Notes under the pieces: model-generated
What the model was told of the DNA's origin: nothing
Databases searched by the model: none
Seen by the model: the letters and a program-made list of their open reading frames with translations, nothing else
Origin: Ophthalmolycus amberensis
Lineage: Eukaryota; Chordata; Actinopteri; Perciformes; Zoarcidae
Assembly (NCBI GenBank): GCA_024529925.1
Contig: JAFEUB010001205.1
Coordinates: 496,001 to 560,000, forward strand
Direction of reading: 5' to 3'
Length of the DNA stretch: 64,000 nucleotides
Shown here: piece after piece, positions 27,291 to 39,168 of the stretch
Numbering within the stretch: position 1 is the first letter of the stretch
How the letters are laid out: each line of letters opens with the position of its first letter
Program-made: the position numbers and the translations under genes

Positions 27291-30200
27291 TGTATTTTCC
27301 CCACCCACCAAGGCAAACAGAAGGCGTGGGGGACATCAAAGAGCCAAGATGCCCCCGGGGCACCCAGGGGCCACAGCATATCTGAGTTCAGGCAACATTT
27401 CACCATCATACAGATCTCCTCCTCTTATCTTAGCTCTTTCCATAGCTGTCTATCATTTTCTGTAAAAAAAAAAAGAAAAAGTGGCGACGACTGTGAGGTC
27501 AATACATCTATAAAGCAATAAAGGTATCAGCTCTGAGTGCGCAGCACAGAGAGACACAAATATACCCAAATATCCGTTTGTTGACTTAGTCCAGGCTGTG
27601 ATTTGTATGCCTGCTTATGGTCAGCACAAATCAAATATGAGGTCAGTATATTTTGAATCTCCAACCTCCATCTCAATAGCCCCTGAGCTGTGACAGGGCT
27701 TCCCACCTTGGAGCTGGGAGTAAAATAAACAAATAACTCCATCTCTTTTTTGCCCCCAGGTGTTGCTCATCGTTATACACGTTTAGTGACGGACGATTAC
27801 GATTTTAATAAAATAAGTGTGAGAGGAGAGAGCCTGTTGGCCTCCTCTTGTCTAAACATTTATATGGCATGTAAAAGGGCCTGTGGTTTCAGCGGCGGTC
27901 AGGGGAGAAAGAGGTGACTTCTATGTTAGTCCTCAGCCACACTGCCTCAGTCCCCCCAGGGCGGGACAGTGGGAGCATTTAGCGGAAGAGCCGCGCGGCT
28001 CAGCTGTCCGTCTGGTTGCACGCGTGTGCGGTGCGATGATTCATACTGGGGAGGAGAGAATCAGAGATGGAACACCTGCACAATGTCATCCTTGTGCCAT
28101 CTTGCTAGCTGATAGTTGAGTTCCTCATACAGGTCAAGGTTTGCTAAAGTAAAGTAAAACAGCATTGTCTTAAGTTACTAAAAACAAGACTTGTCATGCA
28201 GGATAGGTCATCAGAAGCGGTCACTTCTTTTCCAGACTTTCAAAAAATGTCATGAAGAAACCATTTTAGTATAAATATAAGTGTACATTTATTACAAATT
28301 GGGGCTGAAAAATACTTACCGTACTCAGCTCAACTCAACTTTATGTTTTTTTTGGCCACTTGTGGGCAGCAGAAACAAGTTGTGAACACAATGTTGAGAC
28401 GACAAACTTGTTAGCAGTTAACATACTGACGCACCCAGCAGTTATGGAGCAACATGGTCATTCATTTAGAGTCGTGTTTTCTGGCCAACTGGTGAGTGTC
28501 AGTCCAATAGTCATTCACGTTTTTGGTCTCTCCATTGCTAAATGCTCCTCCATGGCAGGTAGAGGTTCTAAGATGCATCGCGGTGCAGACGTAAAGGATT
28601 CCGTATCGATGCAGTGACTCTGTGGGAGTCTGAACTGTACTTTGCTCTCATTTACTACCGCGCTTGTTTCTCTCCTCTTTTAGCGAGGGCGGAGATTAAA
28701 TACACTCCATGTGCAGAGAGACGGCACTCGGCAGACCGCTAACTTGTTGCTCTCGCTTCCAATGTTAGCCGCTCTGTTTCAACAATGCTCAGCAGAAGAA
28801 AAAAAACGTGCATACGAGCTGAAATTCAACCGTGGTGTTGTTCTGTGTTGAGACTCAGTGGCTTAAACCAAGTAAGAGTAGAAGAGCCATGAGTGAGGAA
28901 AAGTCTGCTAGCCGCTAAGCTAATTTATGCAGTGCAAAATGCCATAGGCAGTGTGCTGTCAGTGCCCTGTCAGCCACAGCTGCTATGTGAAAACCTTATT
29001 TTTGTAGAATACAGCACACTTGTGATGCACTGCGGAAGGATTTATGTTTCTTTATGTTTATTTTTTGAGGTGGCTCACACAGATACTGGTAAGATGCATC
29101 GTTTTATATCATAGACTGTTTGAGTTCAGATTTATTGAAAATGCTTGATTGATGAAAAAGTAGCCATGTGTAGTGATATATAAAATTGAGGATGTGATAC
29201 ATTGAGATGCATAGAGAATTTTCTGACATAATCCAAAATCTATTGGGAGAATGCCATTGACTTCTTCACAAGGGACCCAGGGCGATGTTAACCTCCGTGG
29301 TTGGCAGATGGAAATACGTTGTCCCAGCGGCATTCTATGGCAGGTAATGTACAGAGGGTTTCTAGAGAACACTGCTGCTTTCATGGAGTCCTAAAAAATT
29401 ATTTTCATGAATCAAGCCCAAAGACGGAGTGATATTTTTTGCCTATTTCCAACAACATCAAGGTTAATTCAATATTTTTTCATTTCCTGTACTCGTTTTC
29501 TTGATCCTGGTACTTTGATGCGTCTTGTTCTGTCTTGTTTCAAAATTGCAGGAATTTGCAGGATGTGAAGAGAAGGATGTGTGTTGTGCAGTTTTGTACC
29601 CCGTGGCATTTCTTTGTTGTTCGCTAGCTTGCTTTGTTTAGTTTCTTAGGCAGTGTTCTCAATGATCCGCCGATCCCTACCTCTGTCTTTCATCTGTTCC
29701 CACAAATAGAGGCGAGAATAATCATAAATGATGGATTGTTTGGAGCAGCTTGAACCACAAATTTGCTAAAACGATGTCCACATTCCTGTGAAGTCAAACA
29801 AGCCGTACTTGGATGAGCTGAAAATGAGCTGCAAGTGTTTAGAACACACCGCATCAAATGCCTTTTTATTTTTGCGCAATTGATTGACAGCTGTTTACGG
29901 CACGCAAACTGATTATTGGTCTTCAGTGTGTTTCGTGGCAATTCGTCTGTGTGATCGCACTAATTATGGAAGATCTCGTTCAAACAGCTATCCGTCAGTG
30001 TGCTGACAGATCGTGCGTGGTGGGACCGATGCGAGTGGAGCTGGCTGCTTGATTGCTAGTAAGTTGTTTCAAGATTCTGGAATTGTGGTAACCAATCAAT
30101 TTAATTCGTGGATCATCACTTTAAAATCTAATAAAATCTTTTTTTAATAAGCGACTCAGAATGCACTGTAAAAACAAAGCTGGACATTTTTGTCTTAATG

Positions 30201-32803
30201 ATCCAATAACTATATATATTTTTTTTTAATTTACAGCCTTTCTGCAATGTTCTCTATTATTCAGTCTTGGGTTTGCATAAAGTTTGGATCTCTTCTCTTC
30301 AGCTGTGAGGAGAAACACTAACAGCGCAACACTTGTCACTCTAACAGGCCGTGTACTTACCCAGTTATTCCGTTAGTCTAAGGAAAGCATCTCAGCACTA
30401 TCTGAAAAGCAGACCTCTCACGCTCGTGGAAAGAGAAGGAAAATGGAAAACAGACAAAGCCTCTCTAAACAAACAGGAACAACTTGTGGGTCGATTGTAC
30501 AACACAACGTCACACCAGAGCTGGCTGGCACTGTGTTATCATGAGCCTGCGAGATGTTTGGCCAAAGAAAATGAACCAGAATGGATTAAAGCCCAAGACG
30601 TGTCCGTTGAATTCTGTCTCTGTTCCGTGGGAATGGGCTGAACATATGGAGCTGTTGAAAAAACCGACGAAAAGTGTTTGAAATTTGACGCTCGCTCCTC
30701 CTTCAAAGAGCGGGGCACCACCGTTTCACGCTTCTGTGACTTTGAGTTCTTAGGATAGTGTTTTATTGTCATTTTATTTTTGTTACATTTTGGAAATTAT
30801 TAACAGATTCTGTTTTAGTTTTTTTTAGGCCCCGAAGAAGACGTCAGAAACCAAGCATTCGTGTGAGAACATCATACTTGTCAGAATCAAGGCCACAGAG
30901 AAGCTCTGCATGTTCACCATGTGCTGGCAGCCATTTTGGGTGAAACTCCAGAGCTGTGATCCATTTGCACTCTGTACTAATCCTGTAAGGTGAAAAGCAT
31001 GTGCAAATGTTCATAGTCAGTCATATTTTGGCCGTTAGTACATAAGAAATCAACATTTATTTTACTGTTTTGTACGAGAGGAGTGTTGAATTTGGGAACA
31101 TAGCAAAGAGAAAGCGCTGCAGAATCAAACTTGTTTTTTTCCCTCTGAGATGTTCCTGGAGCCATTGTCCACTTTGTTTAAATGTTTTCCAGCTGTGAGT
31201 AGCCGCTCCATTTCTGTTGTGCATTACATTGTGGGACACTAGAGTCCAACAGCACTCCAGAAATGTGTCTTTATTGTTTTATTCTATTTTGTACTTTTTC
31301 TTATTTATTTATTTTACCACATTTGTAATTGTTTCGACCTGTTTTAGCACTTTGTATCTTATTTGCAACTTTTAGAATCTGATGTGTGGCTCTTCAAAAG
31401 CAGCTTTGCAGACCGTTATAGAATTAGAATATGGACGGGATGGAGGGAGCTTGTTAGCAGACTGTCACCCTCTTTTGTAACTAGTCAGTGCGTGAGTCGC
31501 AGTCATCGGTTTTCCAACAATATGCGTTACAAATTTCAATGTGTCTCCGTATCTTCAAAGAGCACGGTGAAAAGCTCTCAAACTGCGCTGCTTTGCCCAC
31601 TTTCACAAAACGTCAAATCAAAGCCTCAAATTCCTGCAGTTAATCCGTTTCCTGTAAAGTCGCGACAAAGAACAGGGATGAGTAACACTTAAGAGGTGAT
31701 GTCTTGTTTCGTGCTTACAAACAACTCCTGAATGGGACGAGATAATCCCATGCAGGTCTCTCACTTTGCCTCACCAGGATCCATTGTGAAAATGCTTCTT
31801 TGCGCTCCGGCTCCCCACAGCGGGGGACATTTTGCTGCAGCAGGGGGAACAGAACAGAGGAAGACCGGAGTAGCTGCAAATGTAATCCTCTGTAGCTCAG
31901 AGCCGAGATTGAGTCTAAGCTGATAAGACTGTCTTGGGGCTAACGACAGGCCACAGCAGGTACCCGGCCCATCCATTCTGCTGCAATAATGCCCGACTTG
32001 CAGCCTGGTCCCCTGAGGCTTGAAAGAAAGAGTCAGCCCCTAAATCAGGCCGACCCTGCTGAGGGTCACAGCCACTGAAAAGAAACAAAGTTGCCAACAG
32101 CGGGAGATAGGTGACTGCTTGTATGTCTGGTCATCTATCCATCTCTCTGTTAATGACACCTGTAACATGTGCAGCTCCGCCAAGTGCCGTTCATGGCCCT
32201 GACGGCCAAGGTAAAGAGGAGACATGAGGTGCTCCAGGGGTCAAGAGGTCAAGAGGGGAGGTTAGGAGGCTGTATTGATGTAGCTACCCCCTGACCTTAT
32301 GTCTTTAGAGGAGGTCGGGGTGCCATTCAGCTCCTGGCAGCGTGTGTCCACAGCCTGACCTGAAACCAAAGTCGTGCAATGGCCAAAGGTCTTCATCAGG
32401 CTCCTCAGAGTGCTTCCAGGTTCCTCTGAACCCGACTCCACTCAGGACACAACATACAGCTCCCGTTCAGTCCCTTTCTGAAGCGAAGTCAATACTGGGC
32501 GTTTTACAGAGAAAGGGAGGGTGGCCGAAAGATGACAGGCAGGTTTTGACAAACCAGAGAGGAAATACGACTGTCTGATGAAGCGCTTTCAGGATATTAG
32601 GTGGTTGCCATGGTAGCCGGGAAAAGTCAGCCTGGTCTTTTCTTGTAAAAAAAATAAAAAATAAAAAATAACTTAGGTGAATCATTTTGGTGTTTGTAAA
32701 GTCAACACTCAGGACTGACATGACACATAACAGACACGTTTTCTGCTACTTAACATTAACTGACCCCTTTGGCAAAATATACCAGAGGTAGGAGACTTAC
32801 TAA

Positions 32804-32825
32804 TTATAATTTCCTGAAATTATAA
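32804..32825. repeat. 10-bp perfect inverted repeat with 2-nt centre
   Basis: TTATAATTTC and GAAATTATAA flank CT. The surroundings are AT-rich. Confidence 0.9.
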
Positions 32826-33045
32826 GGACACAAGTCGAAAAATTCAAACAAAATATGAATTCAATGAACTCAAAAAAAGAAAAAAATAGTTTCTCTTTCA
32901 TTCCTGCTTTCTGTTCATCGCTCATTTAGCAGAGTATCTCAAACATGTCCATAGATTTCAGTGAGATCGATGGAAATGTGGGTCATGGGCAAAGGTGAGT
33001 GTGATTAGACTTTGTTTTGCATCCAGGATCTGCTTGCAGCACAGC

Positions 33046-33244
33046 TCTAAGGATGGCAATGTTGGTCCGTCTGTCTGTCTACTACTTTGGCGCAGACTGA
33101 AATGTCTAAACAACTGTTTGATCAATCATCGTGTAATTTGCAACAGATATTGAAGTTCCCTTGTGGATTAATCTTATAACTTTGGTGATCTCCTGACTTT
33201 TCACCGAACTACAAAGTCAAAATACTTTGTTTTCTTACCAAATA
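33046..33244. repeat. GCTAACA-type perciform repeat, left part (interrupted)
   Basis: Motifs AATGTTGGTCCGTCTGTCTG, AGACTGAAATGTCTAAACAA and CTTTGGTGATCTCCTGACTT match the left part of a dispersed fish repeat also seen at 10718-10915. It breaks at 33244 where the element 33245-33842 is inserted. Confidence 0.65.
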
Positions 33245-33842
33245 CCAGACCGTAAATAAGAAGTGGACGTAGTCATTGTGACATTACCCATTTGTTTTTT
33301 TGGACTATGATTTTGATGCCTCAATTTTGGCATTTTTGGTCGTGGCCATCTTGGTGTTTAGCCGTCACCATTTAGTTTGTTTTTTGCAACCAGAAGTGAC
33401 ACGAGAGAATGGAGCGAAGTACAACCAAGCGCTGAATGAGATATTTTTAGGAGACCAGAACGTTACAATTCACTTTTATCAAGTAAAAACACTGCGAAAG
33501 GGTTAAAGTTGTAAGACAAAAACACGGACAACTCCCAGACCGGACAACGTCGTGGTAGTTACCTGTCAATCACAAGGTAGCCCCGCCCTAAAGCATACTC
33601 TGCTTTATGGTCTATTTGACTCTAAGTGGGACCATAATTTACTAAATGAACATCATGCTGTATTGAAGAAGACTTGAGACCATAAACATATTTACTTTGT
33701 TTACTGAGGTAATAAATCAAGTGAGAAGTAGAGTCATTTTCTTAAAGACTTGCATACAACCAGACTTCTGATGTCTGAGAATGCTAAAGTTTAAGGCCCT
33801 ACCGCATCGGCTTCACTTTTCAGACCCGGAGGTTGCCGCCTG
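33245..33842. mobile_element. Dispersed non-coding element, copy A (nested in an older repeat)
   Basis: This copy starts CCAGACCGTAAATAAGAAGT and ends near GGTTGCCGCCTG. It shares a long core with 48471-48987, for example GCATACTCTGCTTTATGGTC and AACATCATGCTGTATTGAAG. CCAAATA flanks both sides (33238-33244 and 33843-33849), a candidate 7-bp target-site duplication. It splits a GCTAACA-type repeat. No protein or tRNA-like promoter is recognised, so the class (SINE-like or MITE) is open. Confidence 0.75.
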
Positions 33843-34015
33843 CCAAATAACTACTACTTGTGTTTAGTGCTAATTAGCTAATGTTAGCATGCTAACACAC
33901 TAAACTAAAATTATGAATAGGCCTATGGGGAACATTAAACTCGCTAAACATCAGCATGTTAGCATGCTGGCGTTAGCATTAAGCTCAAGGCACCACTCTG
34001 CCTGCGGCAAAAATA
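33843..34015. repeat. GCTAACA-type perciform repeat, right part
   Basis: GTGTTTAGTGCTAATTAGCT, ATGTTAGCATGCTAACAC and CATCAGCATGTTAGCATGCT, then AGCTCAAGGCACCACTCTGC, are the expected continuation of the left part at 33046-33244. Confidence 0.7.
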
Positions 34016-36247
34016 ACTGCAGATCTATCCCATAATTGAGACGGCGTATAATTTGATGCTGATTCGGATGCAATAAAATAAAAAAAGAACAAATTCTATA
34101 ATTATAATACCTTTTTGAGGAAGTGCAGCCTTGACAGAGGTATGCCATACTCGAGGTATGATTGCTCTCTAGTCTCAGCATGGTATGCAGCCAGCTTTTT
34201 AAACAATTAAACAATTTCTCCATCAACACTGTGGCTACATGGCAATAACACGATGAAATTATAATGTAGTATTGCTCTGAAGACTAAACAGAGAACAAAA
34301 AAAAACACACTGACTGGCAAATGATGCCAGTCAGACTGGGGTCCTTTTGACAGACTGCTGTGTCATGCACAGACCAACATTCTCTCTGCCATGTTATTTA
34401 CGACGCATCATTTGGAGCGGACAATTAGGACCTCCAAATTAGCTCCGAAAACTCTTGAGTGCTCGTTTCTCTGCACGGCGAGCCTCTGGGGAACGGATCT
34501 GATCACCGACGGCAGAAGCTCCCCCACAGAGACCCTGGATAGCACACACCATGAACACACCGCACCACAAACAGCACGGCCACCGCCTGCCTTTCCTATC
34601 GAGAGGATCGAGTCCCAACAGCTCCGGGGAAGAGTCACACATTTCGGGACGGAGGCAATGTCCACCGCGGTGGGCAGAGTCCACCAAGCGTGCAAGCGGA
34701 ATTTGCACGTTTTTGGATTTTGCAATCGTGGGAAACCATTGATTCATACGTAACCACGTTGGATTTTATGATTTGACTCATATAGTGGTTGACGTTCCCT
34801 CACAAGGGACCAGTAAAGCTCTTTGTAAAAACTCCCACAGTTTATATCAGCTAAATTCTAGTGGTCTCTCCTGACCAGCAAGGCCTCCTACTCTGTTTTT
34901 CTCAGACCCTGGGTTCACCTTATAGAGGGAGTAATAAACGGAGAGGAGGAAGACAAAGAAAAAGGGGATATAACTAATCTTGTACAGATAGCAGAGCTGA
35001 GCCGTAGCTTAGAAACGCAGACACACAGGCTGGGTCCAAATTGGATCGGGTGGATTTCGACTTGCCAGTTTGGCAAACTCACAGATTTGGACTGTATTCA
35101 GGAGAAAGAGAGAAGAAAATACAAACGTCAGGAACAATAGAAGATTAGAGACCACTGAAATGTTTGAGCTTTCTGTCTGCTGGAGTTAAACACCTGCTGG
35201 ATTCAGTCCTGTGGCAGACGCTTACAGTGTCAGTGAATCTTTGTTTGATGAGTGAAGGATCACCGGTTGGTGACCCCTTTCTTCTGATCACTTCAAGCTA
35301 AACAAATCATCCCTAAATGTCAGTTCTGGGTGTTCTGGCTCACAAGGGCCAACAATTCTCTGCTAATAAGTCATATAACAGATGGAAAGACACGAAGGCT
35401 TGTGAAAGCAGGGAAAGCAAATTGGCAAGGCCTTAAAGCGGCACGCGCAAAAAGCTTCACTGTAAAAACACATCTGTCTGTAAGAGCAAAACTGCAGCAT
35501 CCGGTGAGACGCTGCAGGCTGGCTAAATGATATCGTGCTGTCAGGTATGGACGCTCCACCCGCCGAAGGTGGCAAAATTAAATATTTTTTTTCTGCAGGT
35601 GTTTTCTTTTTTCTTTGTCCTTTCCCCCGCAGTTATTGCTGCTCATGCTAACTACATATTTACAAAAAAATACAATAAAGTAGAGCTTCAGGAAGTCAGG
35701 GATACCAGTTTGCCTGGGACACCTGTGATATGTGTTTGCATCTTTCAGTGACAGTATTGCTTGAAGACAAATTGTGCTGCAGAGGAATGTAAGGGGGGGG
35801 GGGGGGGGGGGGTGCTTGACCTCCACAGCTCGCTCCAGCATGGCAGATGGGTCTTCACCCCGTAATCCCACCACACCGGGGAGCGACAGGGACAGCTCAG
35901 GCGGCTCAGCCTCTGTAAAGGGCCAGAAACTCCCTGCAGGGACAGACTCCAATAAAATGTCTTTGTTCCTCCAGTGAGCGCTGATCTCAGGTCCTCATCA
36001 ATGCTGCGGTTTGGGGTTGCAAGAGAAACAAAGTACCCTGTGGCTGCTTTCTCCTCGCGCTCTTTGTCAGCAGAGTGAAGGAAAGACTGGAGTGAGATTA
36101 TGCTGCTCACAGAGCTCGGAGATTTTAAAGCAGTCTTTTCACATTGATCTTTTCCTTCATTTATTATTTCCATTTTTTTTTTATCATGACTGTTGTGCTC
36201 GTGTTTGCCATGTCAATATATATTACTTCGCACTCTAGGGCATTTAG
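34016..36247. other. Non-coding interval, no gene recognised
   Basis: Open frames at 34391-34753 and 35774-35977 were read and match no family I know. The second runs through the poly(G) tract. Both are more likely chance frames. Confidence 0.5.
35793..35812. repeat. poly(G) run, 20 bp
   Basis: Uninterrupted G homopolymer. Confidence 0.95.
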
Positions 36248-36447
36248 AGATGCAGCCAACGATAATTTTATTGTGATCAGTCAATCTACATATTTTCTCA
36301 ATTAATGAGTGAGTTGATTGTTCTATAAAAATGGAATCACAAGCTCCCAGGGCCCACGGTGACATAACCAAATTGCTTCTTCTCTCTGACCAACATTCTC
36401 AAACACTATTCAGTTTATTATAATAGAAGGGAAAAAACAGTGGCTAA
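36248..36447. repeat. ATTAATCGATT-type hAT-like repeat, one end plus body
   Basis: AGAGATGCAGCCAACGATAA, TTTTCTCAATTAATGAGTG, GATTGTTCTATAAAAATGG and TATTCAGTTTATTATAATAG follow the order of a common fish repeat whose ends carry AGCTGCAAC and alternating ATTAATCGAT motifs. The far end is missing. A related end is at 61555-61620. Confidence 0.6.
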
Positions 36448-36700
36448 AATAAAAGCGAAATAAAAACATGAGTTTACAGATTTTATGAATAATCAAGTAT
36501 CGCAATAAAGTTTGGTATCAATTGTCTCAGTGTATCCCCATACAATGGTTCGTATGACATCTTATGATAAGTTAGTTTACATTGTTTGCGTGTTCTACGT
36601 CCATTAACACGAGTGATCAGTGTCCCTGCACAAACCCCGGCAGTGCAGAACCTGTTTAGGCAAAACAAATACTTGGACAACATTGTGGTTTGGGTTCAAA

Positions 36701-36854
36701 TAATAATGTTTGATAGGTAAAATAAGCTTGTTTGTTAGTGGAAATAATTTTATTTTTTACGTAGAATAAGTTAGTTTGTTATGTAAAATAAGTTAGTTTG
36801 TTACATAAAATAAGCTTGTTATGTAGAATAAGTTTGTTTGCTATGTAAAATAAG
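36701..36854. repeat. Degenerate ~22-bp minisatellite
   Basis: About seven units begin AATAAG (or AATAAT) and end in TATGTA or a variant, with TTAGTTTGTT in the middle. Two central units differ by only a few bases, others by deletions of up to 4 bp. Confidence 0.85.
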
Positions 36855-38564
36855 ACCACAATAACCCAGTTTCACGAGGGACATGAACAGCGGTCTCTTG
36901 GGTGAATGTCTTGTTTGTTTGACCTGTCCATCCATCCCAATCTCTTCCCTAGATGCATTTTATCGCTCTTTATACTACGTGACCTGACCTACGTAGAGGC
37001 AGCCTCGTGTGTCCCGCCTCTCAATAATGTGAGCTACTTACAAATTACAGTGCGTTGCTTTTCTAGATGTAAGTATGAACAGTGGATGAGAACACCCTAA
37101 TTGACTAATCTTTTCATCTGTAGTTATGTTAAAGCTTAAGTTTGTTGAACAAAATATCAAGGAATACTAAGAGTATTCATACTAAAAACATAAGGAATCA
37201 GAGAACATCGCCCACATAATGTATTGTGTCATACAGAGAGAATAATATTTGCCGGATGCAATAAGTCTCTTGCAATAAAAGTTTGACAAAAGCTGTAAAA
37301 CAAGTCCCTGCTGTGTATTCTGACAACACTGTTATTTCACAGCTATTAAAAAAGAATCCCTTGCAGGTAGAGAAGTTTGTAATCACACGCTGTCACACTA
37401 TATGTGTGTGATTACAGAAAAACGTGACTTCTCTGTCTGGTAATTTTTAAATGACGGTTTATTTGTTTCTGTTGCTATGGAGGTAAAAGAAAAGAGTGTT
37501 TGTAGCTGAATGAAGTCACTGACTTATCGGCTGCATAGTTTCAGTCGACTACCTTCTAATTAGCACCTCTTGGAAGCACTTTTGGGAACACAAGAGGAAT
37601 TTGATTCGACGGCATGAATTATGGTAATATTTGTTCTGCTACTAAGTACTGCGTGCTATCCCGTAATGATCTTGTGGATGTCAAACGTCTAAATCAGCTG
37701 TGAATATATCCTCGTCCGTAACGTTCCCATGGAAACGTATTTTAGAGAGACGGCTCTCCGTGGCCCGTTGTGCCAGAGAGGACCAAACGAAGGGGAAAAT
37801 AGCCTTTCACACTGCCAAAGCCCAATTGTTAATGATTCCTCAGATGAATCTGTTTACATCTATCGGATGCCTCAGCATGTGAGAGAGGAGAGAACAATGG
37901 GGAGAGTAAATATTTGATCCATCTTTCTTCTCCGCTCTGTCTAGCTGTCATTACAAATAGAGGGCGAGATGCAAGAGATTGCATGGCTCGGGAGCATAAT
38001 GACTCATAAACAGCTTGTGCGAGAAGTGAAATATGATTTTAATTGAAGTATAAATGTTTGCGACAGTAGAAGAAACATCAAAGCTGTGGCTGAGTCGGTG
38101 TATACAGCTGTGGCTGCTATCAGAGACCGCTGATAATGTTTACCCCAGTTGATGACCAGAATTTCATTGTTGCATCTTTTAAAGCAAACAAGCACCACTT
38201 TTTGAACGGTTGTCAGTCAGCACGGAGTGTCTCAACATCCATTTCTCATTATTCAGGCCAGATTCCATTCAACTGAGGAGCAATCAGAGAACCCAAGATG
38301 GCAGCAGACCCCAACCCACAAGTATAGAGGAACGCATTAACGTAAAGCAACAATCAGCAGCAGCATGTTTCAGGCCCCGATTCACTGAAACATCGAGACA
38401 AAAAGAAAACGTGAACCAGAGAAAGGCATGGCTGCAAATCACAGGTCAAAAACAAAATGCCTCTTTGTTCTAGTTAGAGCAATATTCACCTCAAGAGACA
38501 CTCGCGGCTCATGTGCCTCTGATTTGGAATCAGTTTCTAGATTATGAAACCTTTCCAAATCGTT

Positions 38565-38808
38565 TAAAGTCCCCCTCCGCTCAAAAATGTGTTTTGCTTA
38601 TTGTTAATTTGTTGTGCAGAATGATGCATGTGCAGAGTTTCACACTAGAAGGCAGTTTTTTTCACATTTGAGTGCTTAACGTTTCTCTGTGCTCTCTCAC
38701 TTAATAAGGTCATAAACTGGATATTGTGACGTCACAACCAGCGTGGCAGACAATCGTGGTTCAATATCCAACTTACAGAATTGTGATGAAAGTGTAGCGG
38801 GGCCTTGC
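38565..38808. repeat. Probable interspersed repeat (AAAGTCCCCCTCCGCTC type)
   Basis: AAAGTCCCCCTCCGCTCAAA, GAATGATGCATGTGCAGAGT, CACACTAGAAGGCAG and ATATTGTGACGTCACAACCA resemble a dispersed fish repeat (from memory). It stops at the poly(G) run 38809-38831. No termini are certain. Confidence 0.5.
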
Positions 38809-38831
38809 GGGGGGGGGGGGGGGGGGGGGGG
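38809..38831. repeat. poly(G) run, 23 bp
   Basis: Uninterrupted G homopolymer immediately after the repeat at 38565-38808. Confidence 0.95.
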
Positions 38832-39133
38832 AATGAAAGGGAACCAACAACGCCACCTGGGGAATTACACCCCGGGAAATATAAACTTAACGACCCTAAT
38901 ATAATGGTGTAGAATTAGTTACTGGCGCACAGACACACGTTTCGTAAAAATGAACATAATATATATTAAAGGAATCAATGAAAATCATCAAAACATGCAG
39001 AACAGAAGCTAAATATGGAGGCAAAACAAGCAGACAAAATGGAGGCAGCAAAACAGCAGCAGGTGAACCTACAAACGATAAACAGAGATTAAAAGGGTGC
39101 ACCATGCTGCAAAATAATACAAGTTAAGATTGT

Positions 39134-39168
39134 GACTACTTACCACCTCACGCATGGGGTAAGTAGTC
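39134..39168. repeat. Perfect 11-bp inverted repeat (hairpin), 13-nt loop
   Basis: GACTACTTACC at 39134-39144 pairs exactly with GGTAAGTAGTC at 39158-39168. Confidence 0.9.

Larger units (their letters stand above)
27159..33045. other. Non-coding interval, no gene recognised
   Basis: About 5.9 kb after the hAT MITE. AGATGCATCGCGGTGCAGAC at 28571 and AAGATGCATCGTTTTATATC at about 29093 might be traces of an old transposon, but I cannot define one. Two short palindromes are listed separately. Confidence 0.5.

Noticed and set aside
28571..29098. GATGCATCG motifs at both ends as a transposon
   Set aside because: The two motifs are in the same direction, not inverted, and no duplication or body similarity supports an element.
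34391..34753. 120-codon plus-strand frame, also open on the minus strand
   Set aside because: No recognised domain, and equally long frames on the opposite strand suggest chance.
35774..35977. Plus-strand frame containing MADGSSPRNPTTPGSDRDSS
   Set aside because: It looked like a start of a disordered protein, but it runs in from the poly(G) tract, has no splice partner I can see and matches no family I know.
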